Program-made: the position numbers and the translations under genes
DNA from: Sphingomonadales bacterium EhC05
Lineage (GTDB): Bacteria > Pseudomonadota > Alphaproteobacteria > Sphingomonadales > Sphingomonadaceae
Length of the DNA stretch: 64,000 bases
Direction of reading: 5' to 3'
Assembly (NCBI GenBank): GCA_001650955.1
Contig: LXYP01000045.1
Coordinates: 62,001-126,000, forward strand
Notes under the pieces: generated by a model
Seen by the model: only the letters and a program-made list of their open reading frames with translations
Database searches by the model: none
Told to the model about the DNA's origin: nothing
In this document: positions 18,750 to 28,099 of the stretch, one piece after another
Numbering within the stretch: the first letter of the stretch is position 1
Layout of the letters: every line of letters starts with the position of its first letter

Positions 18750-20492
18750 TTGTCAGCTGAAGCAATAGATCCGCTGGAAAAGTGGACACCGCCTGCTGGA
18801 TGGCCCGTCAGATCCCGCAAGGATGTGGATGCATTATTATGCGCGCCGGGCCAGCCGTTTGAAATGGAAATGGTCGATATTGATGGGGTGTCGACCCGCG
18901 TCTGGAAAAATGCGCTGCCGACGCTCGCGGCGATGGCGGAACATGCGCGCGGTCATGGCGACAGCGAATTTCTGATATTTGCCGATGAACGTGTCACCTA
19001 TGCCAGCTGGTATCGCGCCGTCGCCGCTCTCGCGGTGGAACTGCAGAAAATCGGCGTGTCCAAGGGCGACCGGGTCTCGCTGGCAATGCGCAACCTGCCG
19101 GAATGGCCAGTGATTTTCTTCGCGGCAGCTTCGATCGGTGCGATTGTTGTGCCGCTCAACGCATGGTGGACGGATCAGGAGCTGGTTTTCGGTCTCGCAA
19201 ATTCCGGGACCAGCGTGCTGTTTTGCGACGCCGAGCGATGGGATCGAATTTTGCCGCATATGGCGGACCTGCCGGATTTGAAACATATCATCGTCGCGCG
19301 CAGTCAAGACCCTTTGGCCGGTCCGGCCCGCACGCTGGAAGAATTGATCGGTCGGCCTAATGACTATGCCAGTCTTCCCAATCAGGATATACCGGACATG
19401 AATATTGCGCCCGATGATCCAGCGACGATCTTCTACACCAGCGGGACAACTGGCCAGCCCAAGGGGGCGCTTGGTACGCATCGCAATCTCACAACCAATG
19501 CTATTTCTGTCGGCTATTCCGGGGCTGCTGCGGCATTGCGACGCGGCGATGAAATTCCCGAACCGACCGTCCGGGTCATTCTCACCGTTGTGCCGATGTT
19601 CCACTGTACGGCCTGTTCAGCGATCATGATGCCGACGGTTCAAGGGGGGCATAAGATGGTCTACCTGCACAAGTGGGACACGGTGCAGGCGATGGAAATT
19701 ATTGAGCGGGAAAAAGTCAATGCAACGGGCGGCGTGCCTTTTATTGCGTGGCAGTTGATCGAACATCCGGACCGCGAAAAATATGATCTGAGCTCGATCG
19801 ATTCGATCAGCTATGGTGGAGCACCGTCCGCGCCCGAACTGGCCCGGAAAATCTATGAAGTCTTCGGCGCGCTGCCTGGCAATGGCTGGGGCATGACCGA
19901 GACAATGGCGACGGTGACAACGCATAGCGCTGAGGATTATCTCAATCGTCCGACCAGCTGCGGCCCTCCAGTGGCCGCCGCCGATCTCAAGGTGATGCGC
20001 GAGGATCTCACTGGGGAAATGCCGACAGGCCAGGTTGGCGAACTTTGGGCGCGTGGCCCGATGGTGGTGAAAGGCTATTGGAACCGTCCTGAAGCAACCG
20101 CCGAAACTTTTGTCGATGGCTGGGTCCGAACCGGTGACCTTGCGCGACTGGATGACGAAGGCTTCTGTCATATTGTTGATCGCGCGAAAGACATGATCAT
20201 TCGCGGCGGCGAGAATATCTACTCATCCGAGGTCGAGAATGTCCTTTACGATCATCCTGCGGTAATGGATGCCGCTCTGGTCGGCATCGATCACAAGACA
20301 TTGGGTGAAGAACCGGCGGCGATGGTGCAACTGGTTCCCGGGCAATCGGCGAGCGAAGCGGAATTGCAATCATGGGTGCGCGAACGTCTGGCGAATTTCA
20401 AAGTTCCGGTAAAAATTCTGTTCAGCAATGACAGTCTGCCGCGCAACGCCAACGGCAAGATATTGAAGAAGGATCTGAAGTCGCTATTCTGA
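18750..20492 (+). CDS. AMP-dependent acyl-CoA synthetase
   Basis: The protein has 580 residues. The phosphate-binding loop IFYTSGTTGQPKGA lies near residue 220, GWGMTETMA near 380 is the A5 motif, and RTGDLARLDDEGF plus DRAKDMIIRGGENIYSSEVE are A7-A8. The final NGKILKKDLK carries the catalytic lysine. It activates a carboxylic acid to its CoA thioester. The start is TTG at 18750, six bases after AGGAGA; an ATG at 18746 is out of frame and stops at once, and farther upstream starts lie inside the fadJ-like gene. Its 3' end overlaps the convergent thioesterase gene by nine bases. It probably feeds the beta-oxidation enzymes encoded around it. Confidence 0.92.
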   Translation: MSAEAIDPLEKWTPPAGWPVRSRKDVDALLCAPGQPFEMEMVDIDGVSTRVWKNALPTLAAMAEHARGHGDSEFLIFADERVTYASWYRAVAALAVELQKIGVSKGDRVSLAMRNLPEWPVIFFAAASIGAIVVPLNAWWTDQELVFGLANSGTSVLFCDAERWDRILPHMADLPDLKHIIVARSQDPLAGPARTLEELIGRPNDYASLPNQDIPDMNIAPDDPATIFYTSGTTGQPKGALGTHRNLTTNAISVGYSGAAAALRRGDEIPEPTVRVILTVVPMFHCTACSAIMMPTVQGGHKMVYLHKWDTVQAMEIIEREKVNATGGVPFIAWQLIEHPDREKYDLSSIDSISYGGAPSAPELARKIYEVFGALPGNGWGMTETMATVTTHSAEDYLNRPTSCGPPVAAADLKVMREDLTGEMPTGQVGELWARGPMVVKGYWNRPEATAETFVDGWVRTGDLARLDDEGFCHIVDRAKDMIIRGGENIYSSEVENVLYDHPAVMDAALVGIDHKTLGEEPAAMVQLVPGQSASEAELQSWVRERLANFKVPVKILFSNDSLPRNANGKILKKDLKSLF

Positions 20493-21437
20493 GGATGAAT
20501 CGCTTTGCGGTGTCAAACGGATCAGGCCTTCTTGCACGGCGGATGCGACCAATTTGCCATCCTGTGTGTATAGTGAACCGCGATTGAGACCGCGCATATG
20601 GCCGGTCCAGTCGCTGTCCATCACATAGCATATCCATTCATCCATCCGGAAGTCATCATGGAACCACATGGCATGGTCGAGGCTGGTCGAGAATAAGCCC
20701 GGCGTGGTCCAGTGCAGGCCATGGGGTATCATCGAGGTTGAGAGCAGTCCCATGTCCGATGCAAAGGCCAGAGTTGCACGGTGGGTCAGCGGATCATCGG
20801 GCAGCGGCGCAACGGTCTTGAACCATTGATATTGGCGCGCAGGTTCGCTTTTGCCTTCCGGACGGAAGCTGCGGACCTCAAACGGCCGCGGCATGCTCAT
20901 TCGCTCGATATATTTGTCCGAAACCTGGGGATTGCGGGCGATCTGCTCCATCGCGCTCATACATTGTTCAGGTGGCAGAACATCCGGCAGTGGGACTTGA
21001 TGATGCAGCCCTTCGGCAGGTTTTTGAAACGAGGCGGTCAGGTTGAATATGACTTTGTCATTCTGCCGGACCACGACTCTGCGGTTGGAAATACTGCGTC
21101 CGTCAAAGTCACGGTGTACCCGGAAATGCAGCGGCTTTGTTTCGTCTCCGGCTCGCAGAAAATAGGAATGCAGAGAATGAATATTCTTCTCGTCATCCAC
21201 GGTGCGATCCGCCGCGACAATCGCTTGCGCGATCACTTGTCCACCGAAAATGCGCTCCCGCGCCGATGAACTGAGCGCGGGAAACACAAATTCGTCCTCA
21301 GCATCACCCGTGAGCGTGAAGGTGCGGAGCAGTCCGGCTATCAGCTTTTCCGCAGACACGGAGGAGCGGTTGGCCAAAGCCTCCGACAATCGGCGAGCGA
21401 CTTGCTCGTCAGTTAGTTGATCCAAAATGGCTTTCAT
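20484..21437 (-). CDS. tesB: Acyl-CoA thioesterase II
   Basis: The protein has 317 residues with the double hot-dog fold of TesB. RIFGGQVIAQAIVAADRTV near residues 65-83 and LHSYFLRAGDETKP are the family opening; LDHAMWFHDDFRMDEW contains the catalytic aspartate of the second hot-dog unit and RGLNRGSLYTQDGKLVAS closes the protein. It hydrolyses acyl-CoA to free acid and CoA in the cytoplasm, possibly relieving CoA trapping during catabolism. It ends nine bases inside the convergent ligase gene and begins 38 bases after the thiolase stop, so it is probably the second gene of a thiolase-thioesterase operon. Confidence 0.92.
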   Translation of the reverse strand: MKAILDQLTDEQVARRLSEALANRSSVSAEKLIAGLLRTFTLTGDAEDEFVFPALSSSARERIFGGQVIAQAIVAADRTVDDEKNIHSLHSYFLRAGDETKPLHFRVHRDFDGRSISNRRVVVRQNDKVIFNLTASFQKPAEGLHHQVPLPDVLPPEQCMSAMEQIARNPQVSDKYIERMSMPRPFEVRSFRPEGKSEPARQYQWFKTVAPLPDDPLTHRATLAFASDMGLLSTSMIPHGLHWTTPGLFSTSLDHAMWFHDDFRMDEWICYVMDSDWTGHMRGLNRGSLYTQDGKLVASAVQEGLIRLTPQSDSSSE

Positions 21438-21474
21438 TCCTTAAAATGCAACGGACTTCGAATATCCTGAGTTT

Positions 21475-22647
21475 TCAGGGATATATTTCGAACAGTCCGG
21501 CGCCGCCCTGACCGCCACCAATACACATGGTGACAACGCCCCATTTCGCACCGCGACGGCGACCTTCCTGCAGCAAATGCCCTGCACAGCGCGCACCGGT
21601 CATGCCGAACGGGTGGCCGATCGAGATGGAGCCGCCATTCACATTATATTTTGCCGGATCAATGCCCAGACGATCGCGGCTGTAGAGACATTGGCTGGCA
21701 AAGGCTTCGTTCAGTTCCCAGATGTCGATATCGTCAACCGTCAGACCTTGCCGTTCGAGCAATTTGGGGACCGCAAAGACCGGACCGATGCCCATTTCAT
21801 CCGGCTCACATCCGGCGACGGCCCAGGATACAAAACGACCCAGAGGTTTCAGGCCGCGGCGTTCTGCTTCCTTGGCTTCCATCAAAAGAACAGCCGCAGC
21901 GCCATCTGACAATTGGCTGGCATTGCCTGCCGTGATAAATTTGTCTTCGCCCATGATCGGTGGCAATTTGGCGAGGCCTTCCAATGTCGTGGTCGGGCGA
22001 TTGCACTCATCGCGATCAACCGTGTAATCGACGATGCTTTCTTCTTTGGTTTCCTTGTTGACCACTTTCATCTTGGTCTGCATCGGAACGATCTCATCGG
22101 CGAACAGGCCTGCCTCTTGCGCTTTGGCCATCCGCTGCTGTGATTGCAGGGAATATTCGTCCTGATATTCGCGGCTGACATTATAACGCTCGGCCACAAT
22201 ATCGGCAGTGTCGATCATCGGCATGAAAATCGCCGGAGCAATTTTCAATATTTCTTCGTCGATGCTGCCTTCTGGCGCACGCGTGCCCTGCATCGAGATG
22301 CTCTCGACGCCGCCTGCAACAACACAATCCGCGCCATCGCCGCGAATATGATTGGCCGCCATCGCGATGGCCTGCATGCCGGAGGAACAGAAGCGATTGA
22401 TGGTCGCACCGGCCGTGGTTTTGGGAAGGCCGGCGAGAAGCGCTGCATTGCGACCGATATTGGGCGCGCCGTGGGAAACATTGCCGATCAGGCTGTCATC
22501 GACAAAGTCGCTTTCCACGCCCGATTTGGCAACCGCATGTTTGATCGCATGGGCCGCCATCGTCATCGGCGGTGTAATGTTAAAACCACCGCGACCTGCT
22601 TTGGCAAGTCCGGTGCGGGCGTAGGATACGATGACTGCTTCACGCAT
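21475..22647 (-). CDS. Thiolase (acetyl-CoA C-acyltransferase)
   Basis: From ATG 22647 the protein has 390 residues. GGAGG seven bases upstream marks this start; a farther start at 22707 would add 20 residues with no ribosome binding site. The acyl-accepting cysteine lies in NRFCSSGMQAIA near residue 88, and the C-terminal motifs NGGSISIGHPFGMTGAR (His) and CIGGGQGGAGLFE (second Cys) complete the active site. It would release acetyl-CoA or propionyl-CoA at the end of each beta-oxidation cycle. It probably works with the FadJ-like protein and the acyl-CoA dehydrogenases of this region. Confidence 0.93.
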   Translation of the reverse strand: MREAVIVSYARTGLAKAGRGGFNITPPMTMAAHAIKHAVAKSGVESDFVDDSLIGNVSHGAPNIGRNAALLAGLPKTTAGATINRFCSSGMQAIAMAANHIRGDGADCVVAGGVESISMQGTRAPEGSIDEEILKIAPAIFMPMIDTADIVAERYNVSREYQDEYSLQSQQRMAKAQEAGLFADEIVPMQTKMKVVNKETKEESIVDYTVDRDECNRPTTTLEGLAKLPPIMGEDKFITAGNASQLSDGAAAVLLMEAKEAERRGLKPLGRFVSWAVAGCEPDEMGIGPVFAVPKLLERQGLTVDDIDIWELNEAFASQCLYSRDRLGIDPAKYNVNGGSISIGHPFGMTGARCAGHLLQEGRRRGAKWGVVTMCIGGGQGGAGLFEIYP

Positions 22648-22978
22648 AGTAAAAACCTCCAGTTGATAGTGACGACCTAGTTGCAATCGAAGCGGTGTCA
22701 AGAGCACGGCAATGATGCGGCTGAAACAGCAGATGAGATGAGCGCCGAAAATGAACGGCAGGCAGATGTCCGCGCGATGTTCTGGGCAGGGCCGCAGCGA
22801 GTTCGGATATTATCCTGCGTCTGTTCTGCAATGAAATCCGATGCAGCCGGTCACCAAATCTCAAAAGACAATATGCGACAGTCTATCGGGAGAAAAGGAG
22901 CGATAGATATCCGGATGATTTGACTCGCTGGCTTGGACCAAGTCGCAGCGCTTGCTTCGGCAGCAATGCTGCAGCATA
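22648..22978. other. Gap upstream of thiolase operon
   Basis: These 331 bases hold no convincing gene. They must include the promoter of the thiolase operon. An inverted repeat, TCTATCG at 22882-22888 and CGATAGA at 22901-22907 with a twelve-base centre, is a possible protein site but lies far (235 bases) from the thiolase start. Confidence 0.45.
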
Positions 22979-23800
22979 TCATTGAGGGTAGGCGGTTCTC
23001 AACACCCGATGACCATTTCCGTTCGATCGCAGCATCGCAATGCTCAATTTGGCCTGCTGGACATTCAAGCCCTCGTTCCGGGCAAATGCAACAGCATCGT
23101 CATAGGTAAATTCGGTATCTTCGAACGCACATCGATTTCCTGCGTCGTAACTTTGCTGCCGGACATAAGGGACATCATCGGCAATGCCATTCATGATCTT
23201 TCTGCCAATTGTATATTTGCCCTCCAGGATATCCGTGTTCCAGAGCGATGCCACCATTTTCGCATCGCAAAAACCATAGTTGGAACTGGCATATGCCTCC
23301 CATGCCCGTTCTCTGCTGGAGTCCGGCGTGTTGGAATTCTGTCCCGCCAGCGCTTGGTCGAGCGCATTGGTCACATAGGCCGAATTGCCGAGAGATATTT
23401 GTTCCGTCATGATCGCTTTGGCCTGGGCTATTCCAACGCCCCAGATATTTGCGATGGCCAGCGCATTTTCATAGGCATATTCAATCTCTTCAAATGTGCA
23501 GCGATTGCCGGCATTGCGGCTGTCCCTGAGATAGAGCGGAACATCGCTCGCAAGACCATTTTGGATCTTGTTCAAGATGAACTCCATGCCCGCCTGGCCA
23601 TCCTTATTCCATAATTTGCCGATCATCACCGCGTCGCAATAGTTATAATCGGATGCATAGGCACCAAAGGCATGCCAGAGACCATCGCCCGACTCGTCAG
23701 TCTGATGCTGGGCAACAGCCGGGGTGGAAATCATCGCGGTGGACACCAGAAAACTGGCCAGCAGCTGCTTTTTGAAGGAATATTTTCTATTGAACAACAT
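22979..23800 (-). CDS. Exported protein with duplicated ~90-residue domain, unknown family
   Basis: From ATG 23800 the protein has 273 residues. It opens with MLFNRKYSFKKQ and a hydrophobic run ending in STPAVA, a Sec signal peptide of about 31 residues. The mature part contains two copies of one domain, at about residues 40-133 and 150-245. Shared positions include AYAS, a CDA with following LWN, an NG-x-A-x-DVP block, AGNRC-x-FE and a final QAK. Each copy has two cysteines (CDA and NRC), which could form one disulfide. I recognise no family and cannot assign a function. An in-frame start at 23860 would add 20 residues ahead of the signal peptide. The gene is probably monocistronic; its neighbours are a thiolase operon and a split kinase gene. 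Confidence 0.7.
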   Translation of the reverse strand: MLFNRKYSFKKQLLASFLVSTAMISTPAVAQHQTDESGDGLWHAFGAYASDYNYCDAVMIGKLWNKDGQAGMEFILNKIQNGLASDVPLYLRDSRNAGNRCTFEEIEYAYENALAIANIWGVGIAQAKAIMTEQISLGNSAYVTNALDQALAGQNSNTPDSSRERAWEAYASSNYGFCDAKMVASLWNTDILEGKYTIGRKIMNGIADDVPYVRQQSYDAGNRCAFEDTEFTYDDAVAFARNEGLNVQQAKLSIAMLRSNGNGHRVLRTAYPQ

Positions 23801-24049
23801 GGCAGGTCTACCTTTGATATTTGAGAATGCGTCAACCCAGAAAGTGACGGGCATCGTCACGCGCTTTCATGCAACAATGTTCGCCAGTCGATATTGTGAT
23901 ACACTTTAGCATAAGTTATTCAATTCATTTGTGATCCAACGGCTGCGCAGGCCAGTGGTTGCAGGTGATTCAAGTCTGCGGATATTGAGATAGCCAGTCG
24001 CCCTCGGAAACGGCATTGTTGCTCTAGTTTACGATCGATAAATCAACTA

Positions 24050-26329
24050 GTGTTAGAAAAGCTTATGCACGAACCGTCTGATGTTCCCGTTCCTAAACAG
24101 GCTGTAGACCGAGAGGCGCTCTTGGAGCGGCGATTGGCGCGCAGCGAAGCGGCGCGTGCCGAAGCAGAGCAGCTGCTGGAAACCAAAAGCCGCCACCTTG
24201 CCGAAACCGAGGTTGTTCTCTTGCAAAAAGAAGAACAGCTGCTCGAACGGGTTAACCGCCAGACTCTGTCGCTGATCAGTGCGCAGAAACTTGCCGATGT
24301 GGCAACTTTCCATGGCGATGAAGACAAACGTTTTATCGGTTCGAACAATTTCGCCGATGTGATCGGGTCCAAAACTCCGGTCACCAGTTTCGAGCAGTTC
24401 GCAAAAATGGTGCATCCACAAGATCATGAATAGGCGATGGCGGTTCTGTCCGCAGCTGATCGATGGGAATTGGTGGATAAAAATGTCGAACGGGATTTTC
24501 GCTTTTGTGATGATTATGGCAAGGTCCGCTGGCTGAGATGGTCGGTCACCCAAAGCCAATCGGCCGATGGCCAGCGGTTTTTCGGCTATGGTGCGGTTCG
24601 CAACATCACCAAGGAGCGCAAGGCCGAACGCCAGGAACATGTGATGCTCAAACTCAGCCAGCGCCGGGCTGAACAACTGCAAAATCTGTCGATTGATTTG
24701 AAAAAGGCCCGGGAAGAAGAAGAGCAGAAAAGCCTTTTGCTCGGCCAAAGACTGGCCGATATGGAAATTATGGGCGTGGCGCTAGAAAGCGCGCGTGCGG
24801 AAGCGGTTGCGGCAAATCAATCAAAGTCCAGATTCTTGGCGATGATGAGCCATGATATCCGAACGCCGATGAATGCTATTCTGGCGACATTGGAATTGCT
24901 TAGCATCTCTGACCTGACCCCCGACCAGTTTAAAAAAGTGGAGCTGGCCCGCAATAGTAGCGACCAGCTGCTGTTCTTGCTGGCCGATATCATCGAATAT
25001 GCGCGGACCGACGGGTGGAAATTTGCGCTGAAAATGCAGGAGCTGGAGCTGCCATCGCTGATCGAGAAAGCAGTGGATACCTGGCAGCCGCTGGCCAGCA
25101 AGAAGAAGCTGGATATTTCCGTGAAATATTCTCCTGACTGTCCGGAATTCATCCTTTCCGATCCCACGCGCATTCGTCAGATCATCGACAATTTCATCAG
25201 CAATTCGATAAAATATACCAATGATGGGCAGATCATTGTTGAAGCTGAAACATTGTCGAGAGACGATCGGAATTTCCTGAAATTATCCATCATTGATTCC
25301 GGGCCGGGAATCGAACCCGATATTCAGAATCGACTGTTTGAGGATTTTCATCGCGGCGATGCGGCGGAGAGTGAGATCGAGGGGACCGGCCTCGGACTGT
25401 CTATCTGTCGGCGTATCGTCAAGGCGATGGATGGCGATATCGGCGTTGACAGCGAGATCGGCCAGGGCAGTTCATTCTGGTTCATTGTGCCGGTGATTAC
25501 CAGCGACGGCTCCCAGCTCGCGTCGATCAAAATGCCTTCGGTTGCCCCCAATCGGATTGAGATTGCTGGCCGTGCGCCCAAAATACTTGTCGCCGAAGAC
25601 GTCGAAGCCAATCAAATTGTGATCGTGGCGATGCTCGAAACCATGGGTTGTGAAGCGGTCGTGGTGGATGATGGTTCAAAAGTTCTGGATGCGCTTAACC
25701 AGCAGCCATTTGATGGTATCTTGATGGATGTATGGATGCCGACCAATGGCACGGATGCGACACGGCAGGTCAGAGCCAGCAAGCGGCACGCCAATATTCC
25801 GATTTACGGCGTGACGGCTTTTGCGGCTGACGACGAACGTTCGGCGATCTTGGCCTCGGGGATGGACGGCGTGATTTCCAAACCGATCAATCTGGCGGGG
25901 CTGCATTATGCCATTGGCCAGATTTGTGGGCTGGCGGGTGAAATCAGCCCGTCCAATCCGGACAATCCAAAATCCGTGCCCAACTTTGGCCGGGTTGAAT
26001 TTGTCGATATGGAAAAACTTCGGGAACAGCTGTTTTCTGTGCCCGAGTCTCGACGGAAGCTTCTGATCGATGCGGTTTGCGATGACCTCAGAAACTGGCA
26101 CAAAAAATTTGAACAAGCCTGGCTCGAACAAGATGAAGCGGGCGTAAAATCCGCCCACCATGCGTTGCGCGGTGTCTGCAATGGATTTGGCGCATTTTCG
26201 TTGCTGGAAAAGATCGATTCAGTTCATCAGAAAGGGAAAATAGGTCAGGAAGAAGACATATTGCCCATATGCGCTCTTCTCGATTTTACCGTCGACGCGA
26301 TCAATCGGTTTGACCCTGGATCGGATTGA
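24050..26329 (+). pseudogene. Hybrid sensor histidine kinase gene interrupted by an in-frame TAG
   Basis: One reading frame runs from about 24050 to 26329 and is broken only by TAG at 24431-24433. The part before it (127 residues) is a coiled coil (residues 15-85) plus the start of a PAS-like domain; the part after it (ATG 24437, 630 residues) resumes the PAS domain, with GKVRWLRWSVTQSQ and a closing ITKERKAER. Next come a second coiled coil, HisKA with MMSHDIRTPMN (H268 counted from 24050), HATPase_c with the N box and GTGLGLSICRRI, a receiver domain with acceptor D560 in ILMDVWMP, and a C-terminal Hpt-like domain with SAHHALRG (H703/H704). The downstream part could be translated on its own from the ATG three bases after the TAG, giving a kinase without its sensor N-terminus. 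No membrane segment is present, so it would be cytoplasmic. It could be a pseudogene, a true two-part gene or a sequencing error. Confidence 0.7.
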
Positions 26330-26356
26330 TCAATGGCCTGAATCAATTGGGCTGGT

Positions 26357-27817
26357 CTAATAGGCCCCTCTGCCGGAAATGACGGCCGAGAAGGTCTGGA
26401 TGATGAGTTTCAAATCTCTGAACAGCGACTTGTTGGAGAGATAGTCCAAATCCATCTCGACTTGTTTTTCGAACGGAATATCTGCGCGCCCGGAGACTTG
26501 CCAAATGCAGGTCAATCCCGGTTTCCCGTTCAATCTGCCCCGTTCACGATCCTGGTAGGAAAGAACCTCATTGGGCAACGCGGGCCGCGGGCCCACAACC
26601 GACATTTGTCCCGACAGAATATTGAGAATTTGCGGCAGTTCATCGAATGACGTCCGACGGATCAGCTTCCCAATCCGTGTGATGCGCGGATCATTTTTCA
26701 TCTTGAAACAGACGGAGTCGCGTTCGTTCGCGTCTGCCAATTGAGCTTTCCGCGCCTCGGCATCAATATACATGGACCGTAATTTCCAGATTTTGAAAGG
26801 CCGGCCATCCGCCCCAATCCGGGTTTGGCGGAACAGGGGAGAACCGCGATCTTCGATGGTGATGAGCAGACAAATCGCGGCGGCGAGTGGACCAAGTAAA
26901 ACCAAGGCCAGCAGCGCGATCGAAAGATCCAGAGTGCGCTTGGTAGCCGCGGCATATTGATCGGCATATCCCCGAACAACAAACGCATCTGCGAGCGAAT
27001 GTCCGATGAACAGGAAGTTGCCCCAGAGATAACGCCCCGCCAGACGGCGCGGCTCCATGGCCAATCGCCAGACCCATTCCATACCCGCTTTTCTGACGAA
27101 TGCGGGTGCGCGGGCGATATTGTCTGAATAATAGTCGAACAGTCCGCCAACTCCCATGATCACCGGCACGTTCAATTGATCTCGATATTTTGCGATCCAT
27201 TTTTCCTGCACCGGAACCCCCATGCCGACCATCAGGATCGATGCACCCGACCGGTTGATCCGGTCAATGATCTGCGCGTCGCTATCTTCGGGAAAATAAC
27301 CATTTTGGGTGCCCGCAAATTCGAGACCTGGAATCCGGTTCCGCATATTCTTTGCAGCAACCGAGGCGATGCCGGGCTTGCCACCGAGCAGAAAAATGGA
27401 TTGGCCAGCATCGGCTGCGGCTTCACAGATATGTGGAAATAAGTCCGTACCATTGAGATTGCTAATCGCGTCGGTCTTGGCGAACCGGCCCGCTAATCGC
27501 AAACCCGAACCATCCGGTAGCAGGGCGTCCGCAGATCTGAGTGCATGGGCATATTCAGGATCGCGTTTCATCACGTTGATGCAATGGGCATTGATAAACT
27601 GGACAATATTCCTTTCGCCCTGGGCTCCGGCGCTGACGATTTTTTTGGCAATCTGTCGCAAAGACCCATTGGCAAGTGGGAGTTTGAAGAGCGAGGTTGC
27701 CGCTTCGTCATATAATGCAACCGCCAGATTCGAGATATGCGGGCGACCGATCAACAGCGGCGATATCCGTCGACTGTCGTTTTCCGATAGGCTGGTGACT
27801 GATTGATACATGCTCAT
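26357..27817 (-). CDS. WecG/TagA/CpsF glycosyltransferase fused to priming sugar transferase
   Basis: This 486-residue protein joins two polysaccharide enzymes. Residues about 50-265 are a WecG/TagA/CpsF (GT26) domain: LLPDGSG, NGTDLFP, IFLLGGKPG, then VGMGVPVQEKWI and GVGGLFDYYSD. Residues about 290-486 are a bacterial sugar transferase of the WcaJ/ExoY/PglC type: a membrane segment, then RQTRIGADGRPFKIWKLRSM, RITRIGKLIRRTSFDELPQI, VVGPRPALPNE and KPGLTCIWQVSGR. The second domain would place the first sugar phosphate on undecaprenyl phosphate at the inner membrane, and the first would add the next sugar. It stands opposite the flippase gene, with a sigma-54 type promoter of its own at 27849-27864. 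It converges on the kinase gene. Confidence 0.9.
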   Translation of the reverse strand: MSMYQSVTSLSENDSRRISPLLIGRPHISNLAVALYDEAATSLFKLPLANGSLRQIAKKIVSAGAQGERNIVQFINAHCINVMKRDPEYAHALRSADALLPDGSGLRLAGRFAKTDAISNLNGTDLFPHICEAAADAGQSIFLLGGKPGIASVAAKNMRNRIPGLEFAGTQNGYFPEDSDAQIIDRINRSGASILMVGMGVPVQEKWIAKYRDQLNVPVIMGVGGLFDYYSDNIARAPAFVRKAGMEWVWRLAMEPRRLAGRYLWGNFLFIGHSLADAFVVRGYADQYAAATKRTLDLSIALLALVLLGPLAAAICLLITIEDRGSPLFRQTRIGADGRPFKIWKLRSMYIDAEARKAQLADANERDSVCFKMKNDPRITRIGKLIRRTSFDELPQILNILSGQMSVVGPRPALPNEVLSYQDRERGRLNGKPGLTCIWQVSGRADIPFEKQVEMDLDYLSNKSLFRDLKLIIQTFSAVISGRGAY

Positions 27818-27848
27818 GATGTGACTCCAATTTGATTGGTCACCTCAC

Positions 27849-27864
27849 CGCAGTTCTCATGCCA
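27849..27864 (-). promoter_or_regulatory. Sigma-54 promoter for the WecG/sugar transferase gene
   Basis: On the minus strand this reads TGGCATGAGAACTGCG, close to the -24/-12 consensus TGGCACG-N4-TTGCW, with GG and GC exactly ten bases apart. It ends 32 bases before the gene start, the same distance as in the three other sites of this type in the window. Confidence 0.7.
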
Positions 27865-27929
27865 GAATGAAAAACTACATTAAAATCAGTAGTTTGTATG
27901 GTTAGCAGAAGAATGATAATCCCTAGTCA

Positions 27930-27963
27930 TTGCTCAATACGCAAAGATATTTGCAAAATGCGA
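27930..27963. promoter_or_regulatory. Candidate activator-binding sites between two sigma-54 promoters
   Basis: TTGCAAAATGCGA at 27951-27963 matches nine of the ten arm bases of TTGCA-N3-TGCAA, the repeat found perfectly twice near 36.5 kb. TTGC-N7-GCAA at 27930-27944 and a half site TTGCA at 27979-27983 lie on either side. The cluster stands about 90-100 bases from both flanking sigma-54 promoters, the usual place for an enhancer-binding protein. One arm mismatch and the odd spacing of the second site leave some doubt. Confidence 0.55.
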
Positions 27964-28050
27964 GAAGATGATTTCACTTTGCAACAGCCGATCCACAGTA
28001 AAATTTCTGATAACCATCTGAAGCCACGGCAAAGCGGGATTCCCGAATTC

Positions 28051-28066
28051 TGGCACGACATTTGAA
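28051..28066 (+). promoter_or_regulatory. Sigma-54 promoter for flippase/glycosyltransferase operon
   Basis: TGGCACGACATTTGAA matches TGGCACG-N4-TTGCW at every fixed position but one (A for C in the -12 element). It lies 34 bases before the ATG of the flippase gene. Confidence 0.7.
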
Positions 28067-28099
28067 CTGTTTATCCCAACTCAAGACGGGATTAGCTTC

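Noticed and set aside
22882-22907. TCTATCG-N12-CGATAGA repeat as thiolase operator
   Set aside because: It lies more than 230 bases from the thiolase start and nearer the end of the unknown exported gene, so a role cannot be argued.
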